64,000 nt of DNA from Stutzerimonas stutzeri. Its GTDB lineage: Bacteria; Pseudomonadota; Gammaproteobacteria; Pseudomonadales; Pseudomonadaceae. The stretch lies in contig NZ_JAMOHY010000002.1 of the NCBI RefSeq assembly GCF_024448695.1, forward strand, positions 186,001 through 250,000. The letters run 5' to 3'. Below the pieces are notes generated by a model. It did not search any database and was not told the DNA's origin. It was given only the letters and a program-made list of their open reading frames with translations. Numbering within the stretch: position 1 is the first letter of the stretch; each line of letters opens with the position of its first letter. Below, in pieces: positions 45,620 to 54,521 of this stretch. The translations under genes and the position numbers were made by a program.

Positions 45620-46432
45620 CTATGAAGGAACGCCCTTCAGATGCCGCGTCGCGCCGCTGGCAATCAGCTCCGCTAGCGCGGCCACGTCCAGCAAGGCGCA
45701 CATATGGTCGATCACCGTCCCTGCCAGCCAGGGCCGCTGGGTACGCTGCGAGCGCCACTTGACCTCGCTCGGGTCCAGGCGAATCGAGCGACTGACCTGA
45801 TGCACAGCCAGCCCCCACTCATAACCCTGGACCGATATCACATACTGCAAGCCTTGCCGAAAATCGTCGCGGTAACGATCCGCCATCACCCAGCGAGCCG
45901 TGTCCAGCACCTTCAGGTTGCCTGCCTGGCTTGGCAGGATACCGAGAAACCAGTCGGGCTGACCGAACAGTGGCGTCAGTTCCTGCCCAGTGAGCGGGTA
46001 AATCGAACCGAGACTGATCAGCGGCACCGCCAGCGTCAGACCGGCAACATCGAACAGCAGGCACTCGAACGGCGCTTCACCCCACTCCGGCTGACTGCCC
46101 TTGTGTGGTGGCAAGCCGCCCGCCATCAGCCCTGCAGCCTCCAGCGTGGCGACAGGTTCGACCAGAACCGGCGGCGCCGCTAGCGGAAGCTCGGGTTCAA
46201 GCGTCAGCAGGGCAACAGGCTCGACCATCCGGGCAACCGGCTGCAGGATTTCAGCTTGCAGGGGTGCAACCACCCGCTGCCTGTCGCGCAGCTGCTCTTC
46301 AAGCACCGCCGCCTGAAACTCGTCATGACTGACGGCATCGGCCAATTCCAGACTGGCATCGAGCAGCAGTTCATCGAGGTAGGACTGCAGCGCCTGTTGC
46401 GACCGGTTTTCTTTAAGAAGGGTACGACTCAT
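45620..46432 (-). CDS. CheW-domain protein ParP-like
   Basis: 270 residues with a helical N-terminal part (LQSYLDELLLDASLELADAVSHDEFQ), a Pro/Ala/Leu-rich linker and a C-terminal CheW-like domain of about 140 residues (CLLFDVAGLTLAVPLISLGSIYPL; GILPSQAGNLKVLDTARWVM; GLAVHQVSRSIRLDPSEVKWRS). In Vibrio and Pseudomonas such ParP proteins bind CheA and tether arrays to the pole via ParC. It sits directly downstream of the ParA/ParC ATPase, which supports this. ATG 46432 is used; a GTG at 46441 is also possible. Confidence 0.8.
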   Translation of the reverse strand: MSRTLLKENRSQQALQSYLDELLLDASLELADAVSHDEFQAAVLEEQLRDRQRVVAPLQAEILQPVARMVEPVALLTLEPELPLAAPPVLVEPVATLEAAGLMAGGLPPHKGSQPEWGEAPFECLLFDVAGLTLAVPLISLGSIYPLTGQELTPLFGQPDWFLGILPSQAGNLKVLDTARWVMADRYRDDFRQGLQYVISVQGYEWGLAVHQVSRSIRLDPSEVKWRSQRTQRPWLAGTVIDHMCALLDVAALAELIASGATRHLKGVPS

Positions 46433-46511
46433 GAAACCCACTCGCGCGAACCAACTAGGAAGGCTATCGGCTGCTCATCCACTGAACTTGAACCTGCTGG
46501 ATGACGCGTCA

Positions 46512-47300
46512 TCAGGCCACCTGTGGAGAGGTTTGTGCCGCCAGTAACGCCTTGAGCAACGAACGATAGGCGAGCACCGCACGGCTGCTTGAATCATGCT
46601 GCGAGGGTGTGACGCCTGCAAGGCTGGCATCACGCAGGCGCGTGTCGACAGGTATGAACGCCTGCCACAGGTTGGCCTGATAGCCATTGCGCAATACTTT
46701 CAGTGTATTCATGGAGGCCTGCGTGCGACGGTCGAACATGGTCGGCACTATCGTGTAGGGCAGCGCCTGCTTGCGCGAACGGTTGATCATGGCAATGGTA
46801 CTGACCATTCGCTCCAGGCCCTTGATCGCGAGAAACTCGGTCTGCACCGGAATAATCAGCTGCTGGCTGGCTGCCAGCGCATTGACCATCAGGACACCGA
46901 GCAATGGCGGACTGTCAATGATGGCGTAATCGAAATCCTGCCAGAGCTGAGAAAGGCTCTTTGCTATCACAAGCCCCAAACCGCTCTGGCCGGGCGCCTG
47001 GCGCTCCAGGGTCGCCAGCACGGTGCTGGACGGCAGCAATGAAATCCGTTCATGACTGGTCGGCAGCAGCAATTGCCAGGGCAATCCCTCGGGAACCGTG
47101 CCCTGATGCTGAAACAGGTCGAACACACTGTGATCAAGGTTGTCAGGATCATGGCCGAAATAACTGGTCATCGATCCGTGGGGATCGAGATCCAGCACCA
47201 CGACTCGCTTGCCGGCATCGGCCAGCAATCCGGCGAGGGCAATGGATGTGGTGGTCTTACCCACTCCGCCTTTTTGGTTGGCGACAGCCCAGACTCTCAT
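46512..47300 (-). CDS. ParA-family ATPase for chemotaxis array location (ParC type)
   Basis: 262-residue deviant-Walker ATPase. Walker A is NQKGGVGKTTTSIALAG, the A' motif VVVLDLDPHGSMTSYFG and Walker B IIDSPPLLGVL. Flanking genes (motD, parP-like, cheW) identify it as the ParC/ParA-type protein that places chemoreceptor arrays at the old pole, not a chromosome partition protein. It stands 168 bases downstream of motD. GGAAAGAG precedes the ATG. Confidence 0.9.
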   Translation of the reverse strand: MRVWAVANQKGGVGKTTTSIALAGLLADAGKRVVVLDLDPHGSMTSYFGHDPDNLDHSVFDLFQHQGTVPEGLPWQLLLPTSHERISLLPSSTVLATLERQAPGQSGLGLVIAKSLSQLWQDFDYAIIDSPPLLGVLMVNALAASQQLIIPVQTEFLAIKGLERMVSTIAMINRSRKQALPYTIVPTMFDRRTQASMNTLKVLRNGYQANLWQAFIPVDTRLRDASLAGVTPSQHDSSSRAVLAYRSLLKALLAAQTSPQVA

Positions 47301-47421
47301 AACTCTCTTTCCATCCGGCTCGAATCAGAGCGTGAATATGCCACGACGACACGGGTGACGAAGTTTTGACAACATCATCCCATTGCCTCTATTTGACTCG
47401 AAGGAAAAGCACTTTATGTGC

Positions 47422-47446
47422 CAGACCCCAGGGTCTGTTGACGTTT
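47422..47446. repeat. Second copy of the repeat end seen at 14218
   Basis: CAGGGTCTGTTGACGTTT at 47429-47446 is identical to 14218-14235. It overlaps a small hairpin, CAGACCC at 47422-47428 and GGGTCTG at 47431-47437, and lies just downstream of motD, in the parA upstream gap. Confidence 0.55.
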
Positions 47447-47468
47447 CGCTGCAAGCCGTGCTGCTACG

Positions 47469-48251
47469 CTACTGCCCCTGCTCAACGGGTCGAGCGGTCT
47501 CGCCGCGCGAGCCGGTCTCAGCGCGTCGAACATCGAGATTACGTGAAATGACCAGGACTACCCGCCGATTGCGCGCCCTACCCTCCAGTGTTTCGTTGCC
47601 CGCAATAGGCTGGAATTCACCGTAACCCACTGCCGCCAGCCGTGACGGAGCTACCCCATCGGCGGCCAGCATCCGCACCACACTACCGGCACGGGCAGCG
47701 GACAGCTCCCAGTTGGTGGGGAATTTATCCGTACTGATCGGCAGATTGTCGGTAAACCCTTCAACCCGAACCGGATTATCGAAAGGTGCCAGGATCCTGG
47801 CGACTTTCTCCAGCAGTTCAAAGGCATGGTCGTTGGGCAAGGCGTCACCGCTGGGAAACAACAGACTCGAATTAAGCTCGATCTCCACCCACATCTCGTT
47901 TCCACGCAGGGTCAGCTGATTCGAACCGATCAGATCGGCAAAGGCCTCACGCATGCTGCGCATGATGCTTTCCAGCGGGTCGATGGCCTGCGACGGCTCG
48001 TCGACCTGAGACAGATTCGGCTGGGTGGTGCGAGGCCGCTCTTCTCCAACCGGAATCGGCTTGACGGCTCGGTCCGGCTGATTAAACACGCCGACCAGAG
48101 AGTCCGAAAGAATCTTGTACTTGCCCTCGTTAAGCGAGGATATCGAATACATGACCACAAAAAACGCAAACAGCAGCGTGATGAAGTCGGCATAGGAAAC
48201 CAGCCAGCGCTCGTGATTCTCCGGTTCTTCCTGGTGTCTACGGCGGGCCAT
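47469..48251 (-). CDS. motD: Flagellar stator protein MotD
   Basis: 260-residue MotB-family stator subunit. The N-terminal transmembrane helix with the proton-relay Asp is in WLVSYADFITLLFAFFVVMYSISSLN. The OmpA-like peptidoglycan-binding domain has GFTDNLPISTDKFPTNWELSAARAGSVVRML and YGEFQPIAGNETLEGRARNRRV. MotCD is the second stator of pseudomonads, used mainly for swarming. The 160-base gap to motC, unusual for this pair, holds no feature that I can name. Confidence 0.95.
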   Translation of the reverse strand: MARRRHQEEPENHERWLVSYADFITLLFAFFVVMYSISSLNEGKYKILSDSLVGVFNQPDRAVKPIPVGEERPRTTQPNLSQVDEPSQAIDPLESIMRSMREAFADLIGSNQLTLRGNEMWVEIELNSSLLFPSGDALPNDHAFELLEKVARILAPFDNPVRVEGFTDNLPISTDKFPTNWELSAARAGSVVRMLAADGVAPSRLAAVGYGEFQPIAGNETLEGRARNRRVVLVISRNLDVRRAETGSRGETARPVEQGQ

Positions 48252-48411
48252 ACTCAGGCCTTTTGAAAAGCAGGAAAGGGAGCAACTGCAACAGCGAGGA
48301 GACGCGCCGACGTAGACCCGACTCCATGCTCCATCATGGCCGGCCTGCTATCGATCACTGTCATACGCGTGCTTCCTGGACGCAGGATGTACGCCTCTGG
48401 CCTTGAGCCGT

Positions 48412-49152
48412 TCAATCGATGAAGCCTTGCAGTTTCATTTCTATCGAGCGGGGGTTTTCACCCTCGGCAATCGACAGAACACCTTCGAGCAGCAACTCAC
48501 GGTAGGTGGTCTGCTTCTGCACGATGCTCTTGAGTTTGTAGCCAATCGGCAACACCAGCAGGTTGGCAAAGGCGACGCCATAGATGGTCGCCACGAAAGC
48601 CACTGCAATGCCGCTGCCCAGCTGACTGGGATCGGCCAGATTGCCCATGACGTGGATCAGCCCCATAACAGCACCGATGATGCCAACGGTGGGCGAATAG
48701 CCGCCCATGCTCTCGAATACCTTGGCCGCACGGATATCCCGGGTTTCCTGGGTATACATGTCAACTTCGAGAATGCTGCGAATCACTTCAGGTTCGGCAC
48801 CATCGACCAGCAACTGCAAACCTTTGCGGGCATAGGGGTCTGGCTCGGTTTCGGCAACCGGCTCGAGGCCCAGCAGGCCCTCCTTGCGAGCGGTAGTGCT
48901 CCAGCTCGTGACCAGGCTGATGCCCCTGAGCATGTCGACACGAGGCGGGAAGAAAATCCAGCCAATGATCGACATTGCCCGCATGAAAACCGCCATGGGC
49001 GTCTGCAACAGCACAGCCCCGAGGGTTCCGCCCAGCACAATCAGTGCCGCCGGCCCATTGAGCAGTGCGGAGATGTGCCCACCCTCGAGAAAATTCCCGC
49101 CGACAATGGCGACGAACGCAAGAACCAGCCCGATAAGGCTGAGCACGTCCAT
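48412..49152 (-). CDS. motC: Flagellar stator protein MotC
   Basis: 246-residue MotA-family proton-channel subunit with four hydrophobic segments (LSLIGLVLAFVAIVGGNFLEG; AALIVLGGTLGAVLLQTPMAVFMRAM; YSPTVGIIGAVMGLIHVMGNL; IAVAFVATIYGVAFANLLVLPIGYKLK). ATG 49152 is chosen: it overlaps the cheB stop codon by one base (TGATG) and gives the P. aeruginosa MotC length; the in-frame GTG at 49161 is the alternative. Confidence 0.95.
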   Translation of the reverse strand: MDVLSLIGLVLAFVAIVGGNFLEGGHISALLNGPAALIVLGGTLGAVLLQTPMAVFMRAMSIIGWIFFPPRVDMLRGISLVTSWSTTARKEGLLGLEPVAETEPDPYARKGLQLLVDGAEPEVIRSILEVDMYTQETRDIRAAKVFESMGGYSPTVGIIGAVMGLIHVMGNLADPSQLGSGIAVAFVATIYGVAFANLLVLPIGYKLKSIVQKQTTYRELLLEGVLSIAEGENPRSIEMKLQGFID

Positions 49153-50255
49153 CAGATGCACGCCTCACTCAGGTGACGACCAATGTCATCAAGTGCGTAG
49201 ACGGCATCGCTGAGGTTCGCCTTGGCCACGGCCATGGGCATCCCATAGATCACGCAGCTGGCCTCATCCTGTGACCAGACCTGGCTGCCACATTGCTTGA
49301 GCATGCGCGCGCCCTCCCGACCGTCGGCTCCCATACCGGTGAGGACTACCGCCAGAACCTTGTCGTTGAATGCCTTGGCCGCAGAGCCGAAGGTCACATC
49401 AACACAGGGCCGATAGTTGAGTCGCTCATCACCCGGCAGAATGCGCACAGCGCCACGCCCGTCTACCATCATCTGCTTGCCGCCGGGCGCCAGCAGCGCC
49501 AGACCGGGCCGCAGCAGATCGCCATCTTCAGCTTCCTTGACGCGAATATTGCAGAGCTTGTCCAGACGCTCGGCGAAAGCCTTGGTAAAGGCGGCGGGCA
49601 TGTGCTGAATCAGCACGATAGGCGCAGGGAATCCCGACGGCAGCTGGGTCAGTACCCGCTGCAGCGCCACGGGACCGCCAGTGGAGGTCCCGATAGCAAC
49701 CAACCGATAGGCCTTGCGCCGTGGCGCAGGTGATGCCGGAGCCTGTGCAGCCACTGACGCGCTGCGTTGCGCGTTGAAAGCGGGTGCAGCTGGCGCCGCT
49801 GCTGTACGGCCAACCGGCGCTGGCGCTCGAGGAGTTGGAGTGCTGCCGTAATGTCGATTGCTGCGCGAGATGGTGTGCACCTTCTCGCAGAGCATCTGCT
49901 TGACCTTGTCTGGGTTTCGCGAAATATCCTCGAAATTCTTCGGCAGGAAATCCACTGCCCCGGCGTCCAGCGCATCCAGCGTGACGCGCGCGCCTTCATG
50001 GGTAAGCGATGAGAACATCAGCACTGGTGTCGGACAGCGCTGCATGATCTGCCGCACCGCAGAGATGCCGTCCATTGTCGGCATTTCGTAGTCCATGGTG
50101 ATGACGTCGGGCTTTAGCGCCAGCGTCTGCTCAATCGCCTCACGTCCGTTGGTGGCGGTGCCGATCACCTGGATATTCGGGTCTGAAGAGAGGATTTCCG
50201 ATACCCGACGCCGAAAGAAGCCGGAATCGTCCACTACCAGGACCTTGACTGCCAT
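49152..50255 (-). CDS. cheB: Protein-glutamate methylesterase CheB
   Basis: 367-residue response-regulator methylesterase that demethylates chemoreceptors. The receiver domain has VVDDSGFFRR, the acceptor in VITMDYEMPTMDG and Lys in VDFLPKNF. A linker rich in Pro/Ala is followed by the esterase domain with the catalytic Ser in AIGTSTGGPVALQRV, His in LIQHMPAAFT and Asp in VLTGMGADGREG. GGAG precedes the ATG. It lies 47 bases downstream of cheA. Confidence 0.95.
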   Translation of the reverse strand: MAVKVLVVDDSGFFRRRVSEILSSDPNIQVIGTATNGREAIEQTLALKPDVITMDYEMPTMDGISAVRQIMQRCPTPVLMFSSLTHEGARVTLDALDAGAVDFLPKNFEDISRNPDKVKQMLCEKVHTISRSNRHYGSTPTPRAPAPVGRTAAAPAAPAFNAQRSASVAAQAPASPAPRRKAYRLVAIGTSTGGPVALQRVLTQLPSGFPAPIVLIQHMPAAFTKAFAERLDKLCNIRVKEAEDGDLLRPGLALLAPGGKQMMVDGRGAVRILPGDERLNYRPCVDVTFGSAAKAFNDKVLAVVLTGMGADGREGARMLKQCGSQVWSQDEASCVIYGMPMAVAKANLSDAVYALDDIGRHLSEACI

Positions 50256-50302
50256 AAAACACTCCTAGCGGCAGCGCTCCACAGAGAGCGCCGCCCAACT
50301 GA

Positions 50303-52450
50303 TCAGATCCTGCGTGCGTAACGCTTGAGCATGCTTGGAACATCGAGGATCAGGGCTATCCGACCGTCGCCTGTAATGGTCGCCCCGGACATTCCTGGCG
50401 TGCCTTGCAGCATCTTGCCCAGTGGCTTGATCACCACTTCTTCCTGCCCTACCAGTTGGTCGACGACGAAGCCGATGCTCTGGTTGCCGACACTCAGAAT
50501 TACCACATGCCCCTCGCGCTGCTCTTCCTGCTGCGCGCCCTGTACCAGCCAGCGCTTGAGATAAAAGAGTGGCAGCGCCTTGTCGCGTACGATGACCACT
50601 TCCTGGCCGTCGACGACATTGGTGCGGGACAGATCGAGATGAAAGATTTCGTTGACGTTGACCAGCGGAAACGCGAATGCCTGGTTGCCCAGCATCACCA
50701 TCAGGGTCGGCATGATCGCCAATGTCAGCGGCACTTTGATTACTACGCGCGAGCCCTGGCCCTTGGCGGAGAAGACATTGACCGTGCCGTTGAGCTGGGA
50801 AATCTTGGTCTTGACCACATCCATGCCGACACCACGACCGGATACGTCGGAGATCTCCGTCTTGGTCGAGAAACCCGCCGCGAAGATCAGGTTGTAGCAC
50901 TCAAGGTCGCTCAGCCGCTCGGCTGCATCCTTGTCCAGCATGCCCTTCTCAACAGCCTTGGCACGCAGAATGTTGGCATCCATACCTTTGCCGTCGTCAC
51001 TGATGATCAGCAGGATGTGATCACCCTCCTGCTCCGCGGACAACACCACCTTGCCCATGCGCGGCTTGCCCGCAGCCTCGCGCTCTTCGGGCATCTCGAT
51101 GCCATGGTCGACCGCGTTGCGCACCAAGTGCACCAGCGGATCGGCCAGAGCTTCGACAAGGTTCTTGTCCAGATCGGTTTCTTCACCGATCAGTTCAAGG
51201 TTGATTTCTTTCTTGAGGTTGCGCGCCATATCGCGGATCAGGCGCGGAAAACGACCGAATGCCTTTTTGATCGGCTGCATACGGGTTTTCATCACCGCGC
51301 TTTGCAGGTCACCGGTGACCACGTCGAGGTTGGACACGGCCTTGGACATGGCCTCGTCGCCGCTGTCAGCGCCCAGCCTTACCAAGCGGTTACGCACAAG
51401 CACCAGCTCCCCGACCATGTTCATGATCTCGTCGAGCCGCGCCGTATCAACGCGCACCGTCGTTTCGGCTTCACTAGCCGGCTTGTCTGCCGCAGCAGCC
51501 TTTGCAGGTGCAGCAGCCTTGACGGGTGCGGCTATCGGCTTCGCTGCTGCAGCCTTCGGCACGACGGCCGGCTTGGCAGGGGCAGGCGGTGGAGCTGACG
51601 CGACCACCTCCGCTTCGAACTTGCCTTTGCCATGCAACTGATCGAGCAAGGCTTCAAATTCATCATCGGTGATGTGCTCGCCGCCGCTTGCAGCGGGCGC
51701 CACTTTGATATCGGCGCCTGCCGGCTTCGGCTCAGCGGCAGCAGGCGCTTCGGTGAACTGGCCCTTGCCGTGGAGCTGATCAAGCAACGACTCAAACTCA
51801 GCGTCGGTGATCTCGTCGCTGGCAGGCGCCTCGCTAGCCTTGGGCGCAGAAGCAATCTGCGCGGCGCCGGAGTCGACAGTGAACTGCCCATGGCCATGCA
51901 GCTGATCCAGCAGCGACTCGAACTCGGCGTCGGTAATTTCATCACCAGAGGCGCCTGAGGCAGCGACAGCCGAATCATCCAGCGCACCGAGCAACTGTTC
52001 AAATTCGTGATCTGCGGTTGCAGCTTCCGGCTCTGGCTCGACAGCCGGGGAATCCATGCTGGCAGGCTCCGCCAGTCGTGCCAGTGCAGCCAGCAGCTCG
52101 GGTGAGGCCGGCGTCACTTCAGTGCGCTCACGCACCTGATTGAACATGGCATTGACGGCGTCCAGCGCTTGCAGCACGACATCCATCAATTCCGGCTCGA
52201 CGCGGCGCTCGCCCTTGCGCAGGATGTCGAAAACGTTTTCAGCGACGTGACAGCACTCAACCAGCTCATGCAGCTGGAGAAAACCGGCACCGCCTTTTAC
52301 CGTGTGAAAGCCGCGAAAAATCGCATTGAGCAAGGCGGCGTCATCCGGGCTGCTTTCCAGCTCCACCAACTGCTCTGACAATAGTTCGAGAATCTCGCCG
52401 GCCTCTACCAGGAAGTCCTGGAGGATTTCTTCATCGGCGTCGAAGCTCAT
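50303..52450 (-). CDS. cheA: Chemotaxis histidine kinase CheA
   Basis: 715-residue kinase. A single HPt domain holds phospho-accepting His49 in NAIFRGFHTVKGGAGFL. A long linker (about 120-330) contains three near-identical copies of a motif EITDAEFESLLDQLHGKGQF at roughly residues 170, 213 and 259. The dimerisation and ATPase domains follow (LVHLVRNAVDHGIE, SDDGKGMD, GRGVGMDVVKTKI), then a CheW-like domain to the end. No separate CheY-binding P2 domain is recognisable, so the repeats occupy its place. ATG 52450 is preferred over the GTG at 52456 because AGGGG then has normal spacing. Eleven bases separate it from cheZ. Confidence 0.95.
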   Translation of the reverse strand: MSFDADEEILQDFLVEAGEILELLSEQLVELESSPDDAALLNAIFRGFHTVKGGAGFLQLHELVECCHVAENVFDILRKGERRVEPELMDVVLQALDAVNAMFNQVRERTEVTPASPELLAALARLAEPASMDSPAVEPEPEAATADHEFEQLLGALDDSAVAASGASGDEITDAEFESLLDQLHGHGQFTVDSGAAQIASAPKASEAPASDEITDAEFESLLDQLHGKGQFTEAPAAAEPKPAGADIKVAPAASGGEHITDDEFEALLDQLHGKGKFEAEVVASAPPPAPAKPAVVPKAAAAKPIAAPVKAAAPAKAAAADKPASEAETTVRVDTARLDEIMNMVGELVLVRNRLVRLGADSGDEAMSKAVSNLDVVTGDLQSAVMKTRMQPIKKAFGRFPRLIRDMARNLKKEINLELIGEETDLDKNLVEALADPLVHLVRNAVDHGIEMPEEREAAGKPRMGKVVLSAEQEGDHILLIISDDGKGMDANILRAKAVEKGMLDKDAAERLSDLECYNLIFAAGFSTKTEISDVSGRGVGMDVVKTKISQLNGTVNVFSAKGQGSRVVIKVPLTLAIMPTLMVMLGNQAFAFPLVNVNEIFHLDLSRTNVVDGQEVVIVRDKALPLFYLKRWLVQGAQQEEQREGHVVILSVGNQSIGFVVDQLVGQEEVVIKPLGKMLQGTPGMSGATITGDGRIALILDVPSMLKRYARRI

Positions 52451-52461
52451 ATTCACATCCC

Positions 52462-53256
52462 CTAAAAGCCCAGGCTCGAAAGCAGATCGTCGACATCATC
52501 CTGACCGGACACGACATCCTCTCGTATATCGGCATGCATCTGCGGACCTTCACCGTTGGAAGGTTCTTTTTCTCTTTTTTTCCGTTCCTGCTCCAGGCGC
52601 ATCGCGTCGCAGTCATGCCGGATACCGGCCATGCGATCGACCTGTCCGGCCATCAGCACAAGATTGAGCAGGTTGCTTTCAAGCTCACTGACCAGCCGAG
52701 TGACACGCTTGATCACCTGCCCTGTCAGGTCCTGGAAGTCCTGAGCCAGCATGATTTCGCTGAGATTCTGTGAAAGCTGGCTGCCGTCGTTCATGGAGCG
52801 CTGAAGAAACGAGTCGACTCGACGGACAAGCTCCCTAAACTCTTCGGCGTTCATTTCCCGCCGCATGAAGCGCTGCCAGTCGGCAGTCAGGCTCTGGGCT
52901 TCATAACTGACGTAGTTCACCAGGGGCGTCGACTCTTCCACCAGGTCCATGGTGCGATTGGCCGCCTTTTCGGTCATCGTCACCACATAGGAAAGGCGAT
53001 CGGTCGCATCGGTGATCGGCGATGGATCACCTCCCGTGGCACTGGTATCCATCTCGAGTTTGACGATGGCGTTATGCAGCTCGCGCGTGAGCTTGCCAAC
53101 CTCCTGATAGAGGCCGTTATTGCGCATCTGGTTGAGCTCATTGAGCATCTGCGCCGTCTCGTCGAGCCGGCCTTGCTGCAGGCTCTCGAGCAATTGAGGC
53201 GCACGGGCCCGCAGAGTTGCTTCGAACTCCACAAAGCTTTGATCTGCTTGCGTCAT
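52462..53256 (-). CDS. cheZ: CheY-P phosphatase CheZ
   Basis: 264-residue helical phosphatase of phospho-CheY. The long four-helix bundle contains the catalytic Gln region LAQDFQDLTGQVIKRVTRLV, and the C-terminus (DVVSGQDDVDDLLSSLGF) is the conserved CheY-binding amphipathic helix. GAGGGG precedes the ATG. It lies between cheY, 20 bases upstream, and cheA. Confidence 0.95.
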   Translation of the reverse strand: MTQADQSFVEFEATLRARAPQLLESLQQGRLDETAQMLNELNQMRNNGLYQEVGKLTRELHNAIVKLEMDTSATGGDPSPITDATDRLSYVVTMTEKAANRTMDLVEESTPLVNYVSYEAQSLTADWQRFMRREMNAEEFRELVRRVDSFLQRSMNDGSQLSQNLSEIMLAQDFQDLTGQVIKRVTRLVSELESNLLNLVLMAGQVDRMAGIRHDCDAMRLEQERKKREKEPSNGEGPQMHADIREDVVSGQDDVDDLLSSLGF

Positions 53257-53276
53257 AGTCCCCTCGCGGCGATGCT

Positions 53277-53651
53277 TCAGCCGTTGACGCGCTCGAAGAT
53301 CTTCTCGATCTTCTCCTTGAGCACCTGAGCCGTGAATGGCTTGACCACATAGCCGTTAACCCCGGCCTGTGCAGCTTCGATAATCTGGTCGCGCTTGGCT
53401 TCGGCAGTGACCATCAGGACAGGCAGATGCTTGAGACGCTCATCGGCGCGCACATGACGCAACAGGTCGATGCCGCTCATGCCGGGCATGTTCCAATCGG
53501 TCACGAGGAAGTCGAAGCTGCCACTCTTGAGCATGGGCAACGCGGTGGTGCCGTCGTCTGCCTCGGCAGTATTGGTGAAGCCCAGATCGCGCAAGAGGTT
53601 CTTGATGATCCGTCTCATCGTCGAGAAATCGTCAACGATGAGGATTTTCAT
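53277..53651 (-). CDS. cheY: Chemotaxis response regulator CheY
   Basis: 124-residue single receiver domain controlling flagellar rotation. It has the acid pair in [12 protein letters not shown], acceptor Asp in [12 protein letters not shown], Thr in [10 protein letters not shown] and Lys in [11 protein letters not shown] 53651 gives the family length, but a GGAGG sits 15 bases upstream, which better suits an in-frame TTG four codons earlier (53663). That would add MDKN. Confidence 0.95.
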   Translation of the reverse strand: MKILIVDDFSTMRRIIKNLLRDLGFTNTAEADDGTTALPMLKSGSFDFLVTDWNMPGMSGIDLLRHVRADERLKHLPVLMVTAEAKRDQIIEAAQAGVNGYVVKPFTAQVLKEKIEKIFERVNG

Positions 53652-53774
53652 GTTCTTGTCCAAGTACACCTCCGTAAATCCCGAAATCCCCAAAGCCCTG
53701 CTCACGGCTTCCTGCGGGCCTCATGAATAAAGCCTGTAGAAAGCGGCCTCGAATGCTTTTTCTGCAAACCGGTG

Positions 53775-54521
53775 TCAGCGCGCGCGCCACTCGCTGAGGC
53801 GAGCACGCAAACGCGCCGCGCATTGACTGTGCAACTGGCTCACCCGCGACTCGCTGACCCCCAGAACCTGGCCGATCTCCTTCAAGTTCAATTCTTCGTC
53901 GTAGTACAGCGAAAGCACCAGCTTTTCACGTTCCGGCAGGTTACTGATGGCCTCGGCCAGAGCCTGCTGAAAACGCTCGTCTTCGAGATCACGAAATGGC
54001 TCAGGATGCGCACTGGCAGCATCCTCACCGAACTCTCCGTGCTCGCCTTCCTGCAGCAGATCATCAAAACTGAACAGGCGGCTGCCCAGAGTGTCGCCCA
54101 GAATGCCGTAGTACTCATCCAGACTCAATTCAAGTTCGGCCGCAACCTCATGATCTTTAGCGTCGCGGCCTGTTTTCGCCTCAATGGTCCGAATCGCCTC
54201 ACTGACCATGCGCGAGTTGCGGTGCACCGAACGCGGCGCCCAGTCACCCTTGCGCACCTCATCAAGCATGGCTCCGCGAATACGAATACCGGCATAGGTT
54301 TCGAAACTCGCGCCTTTTCCGGAATCGTATTTTTTCGATGCTTCAAGCAAACCAATCATGCCAGCCTGCAGCAGGTCGTCCACCTGCACACTTGCCGGTA
54401 ATCGCGCCAGCAAGTGATAGGCAATACGCTTGACCAACGGCGCGTACTGATCGATGAGCTGGTATTGCGAATCTTTTGCCTGAGCCTTGCTGTAATACAT
54501 ACCCAATCCAGCCACTGTCAT
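53775..54521 (-). CDS. fliA: Flagellar sigma factor FliA (sigma-28)
   Basis: 248-residue sigma factor for late flagellar and chemotaxis genes. Region 2 is YAPLVKRIAYHLLARLPASVQVDDLLQAGMIGLLEASKKYD with GASFETYAGIRIRGAMLDEVRKGDWAPRSVHR; region 4 is LPEREKLVLSLYYDEELNLKEIGQVLGVSESRVSQLHSQ. It starts in a 4-base overlap with the fleN stop. A shorter start at MYYSKAQ (54500) is possible, but the longer one agrees with the P. aeruginosa N-terminus. Confidence 0.95.
   Translation of the reverse strand: MTVAGLGMYYSKAQAKDSQYQLIDQYAPLVKRIAYHLLARLPASVQVDDLLQAGMIGLLEASKKYDSGKGASFETYAGIRIRGAMLDEVRKGDWAPRSVHRNSRMVSEAIRTIEAKTGRDAKDHEVAAELELSLDEYYGILGDTLGSRLFSFDDLLQEGEHGEFGEDAASAHPEPFRDLEDERFQQALAEAISNLPEREKLVLSLYYDEELNLKEIGQVLGVSESRVSQLHSQCAARLRARLSEWRAR

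Noticed and set aside
48252-48411. Gap between motC and motD checked for an RpoN promoter or small gene
   Set aside because: GCAA-type elements occur but lack a correctly spaced partner, and no frame longer than a few codons has coding character.
51600-51960. DNA repeat in cheA read as a possible CRISPR or tandem satellite
   Set aside because: The repeats are in frame, encode conserved protein motifs and differ at synonymous positions; spacers are not CRISPR-like.
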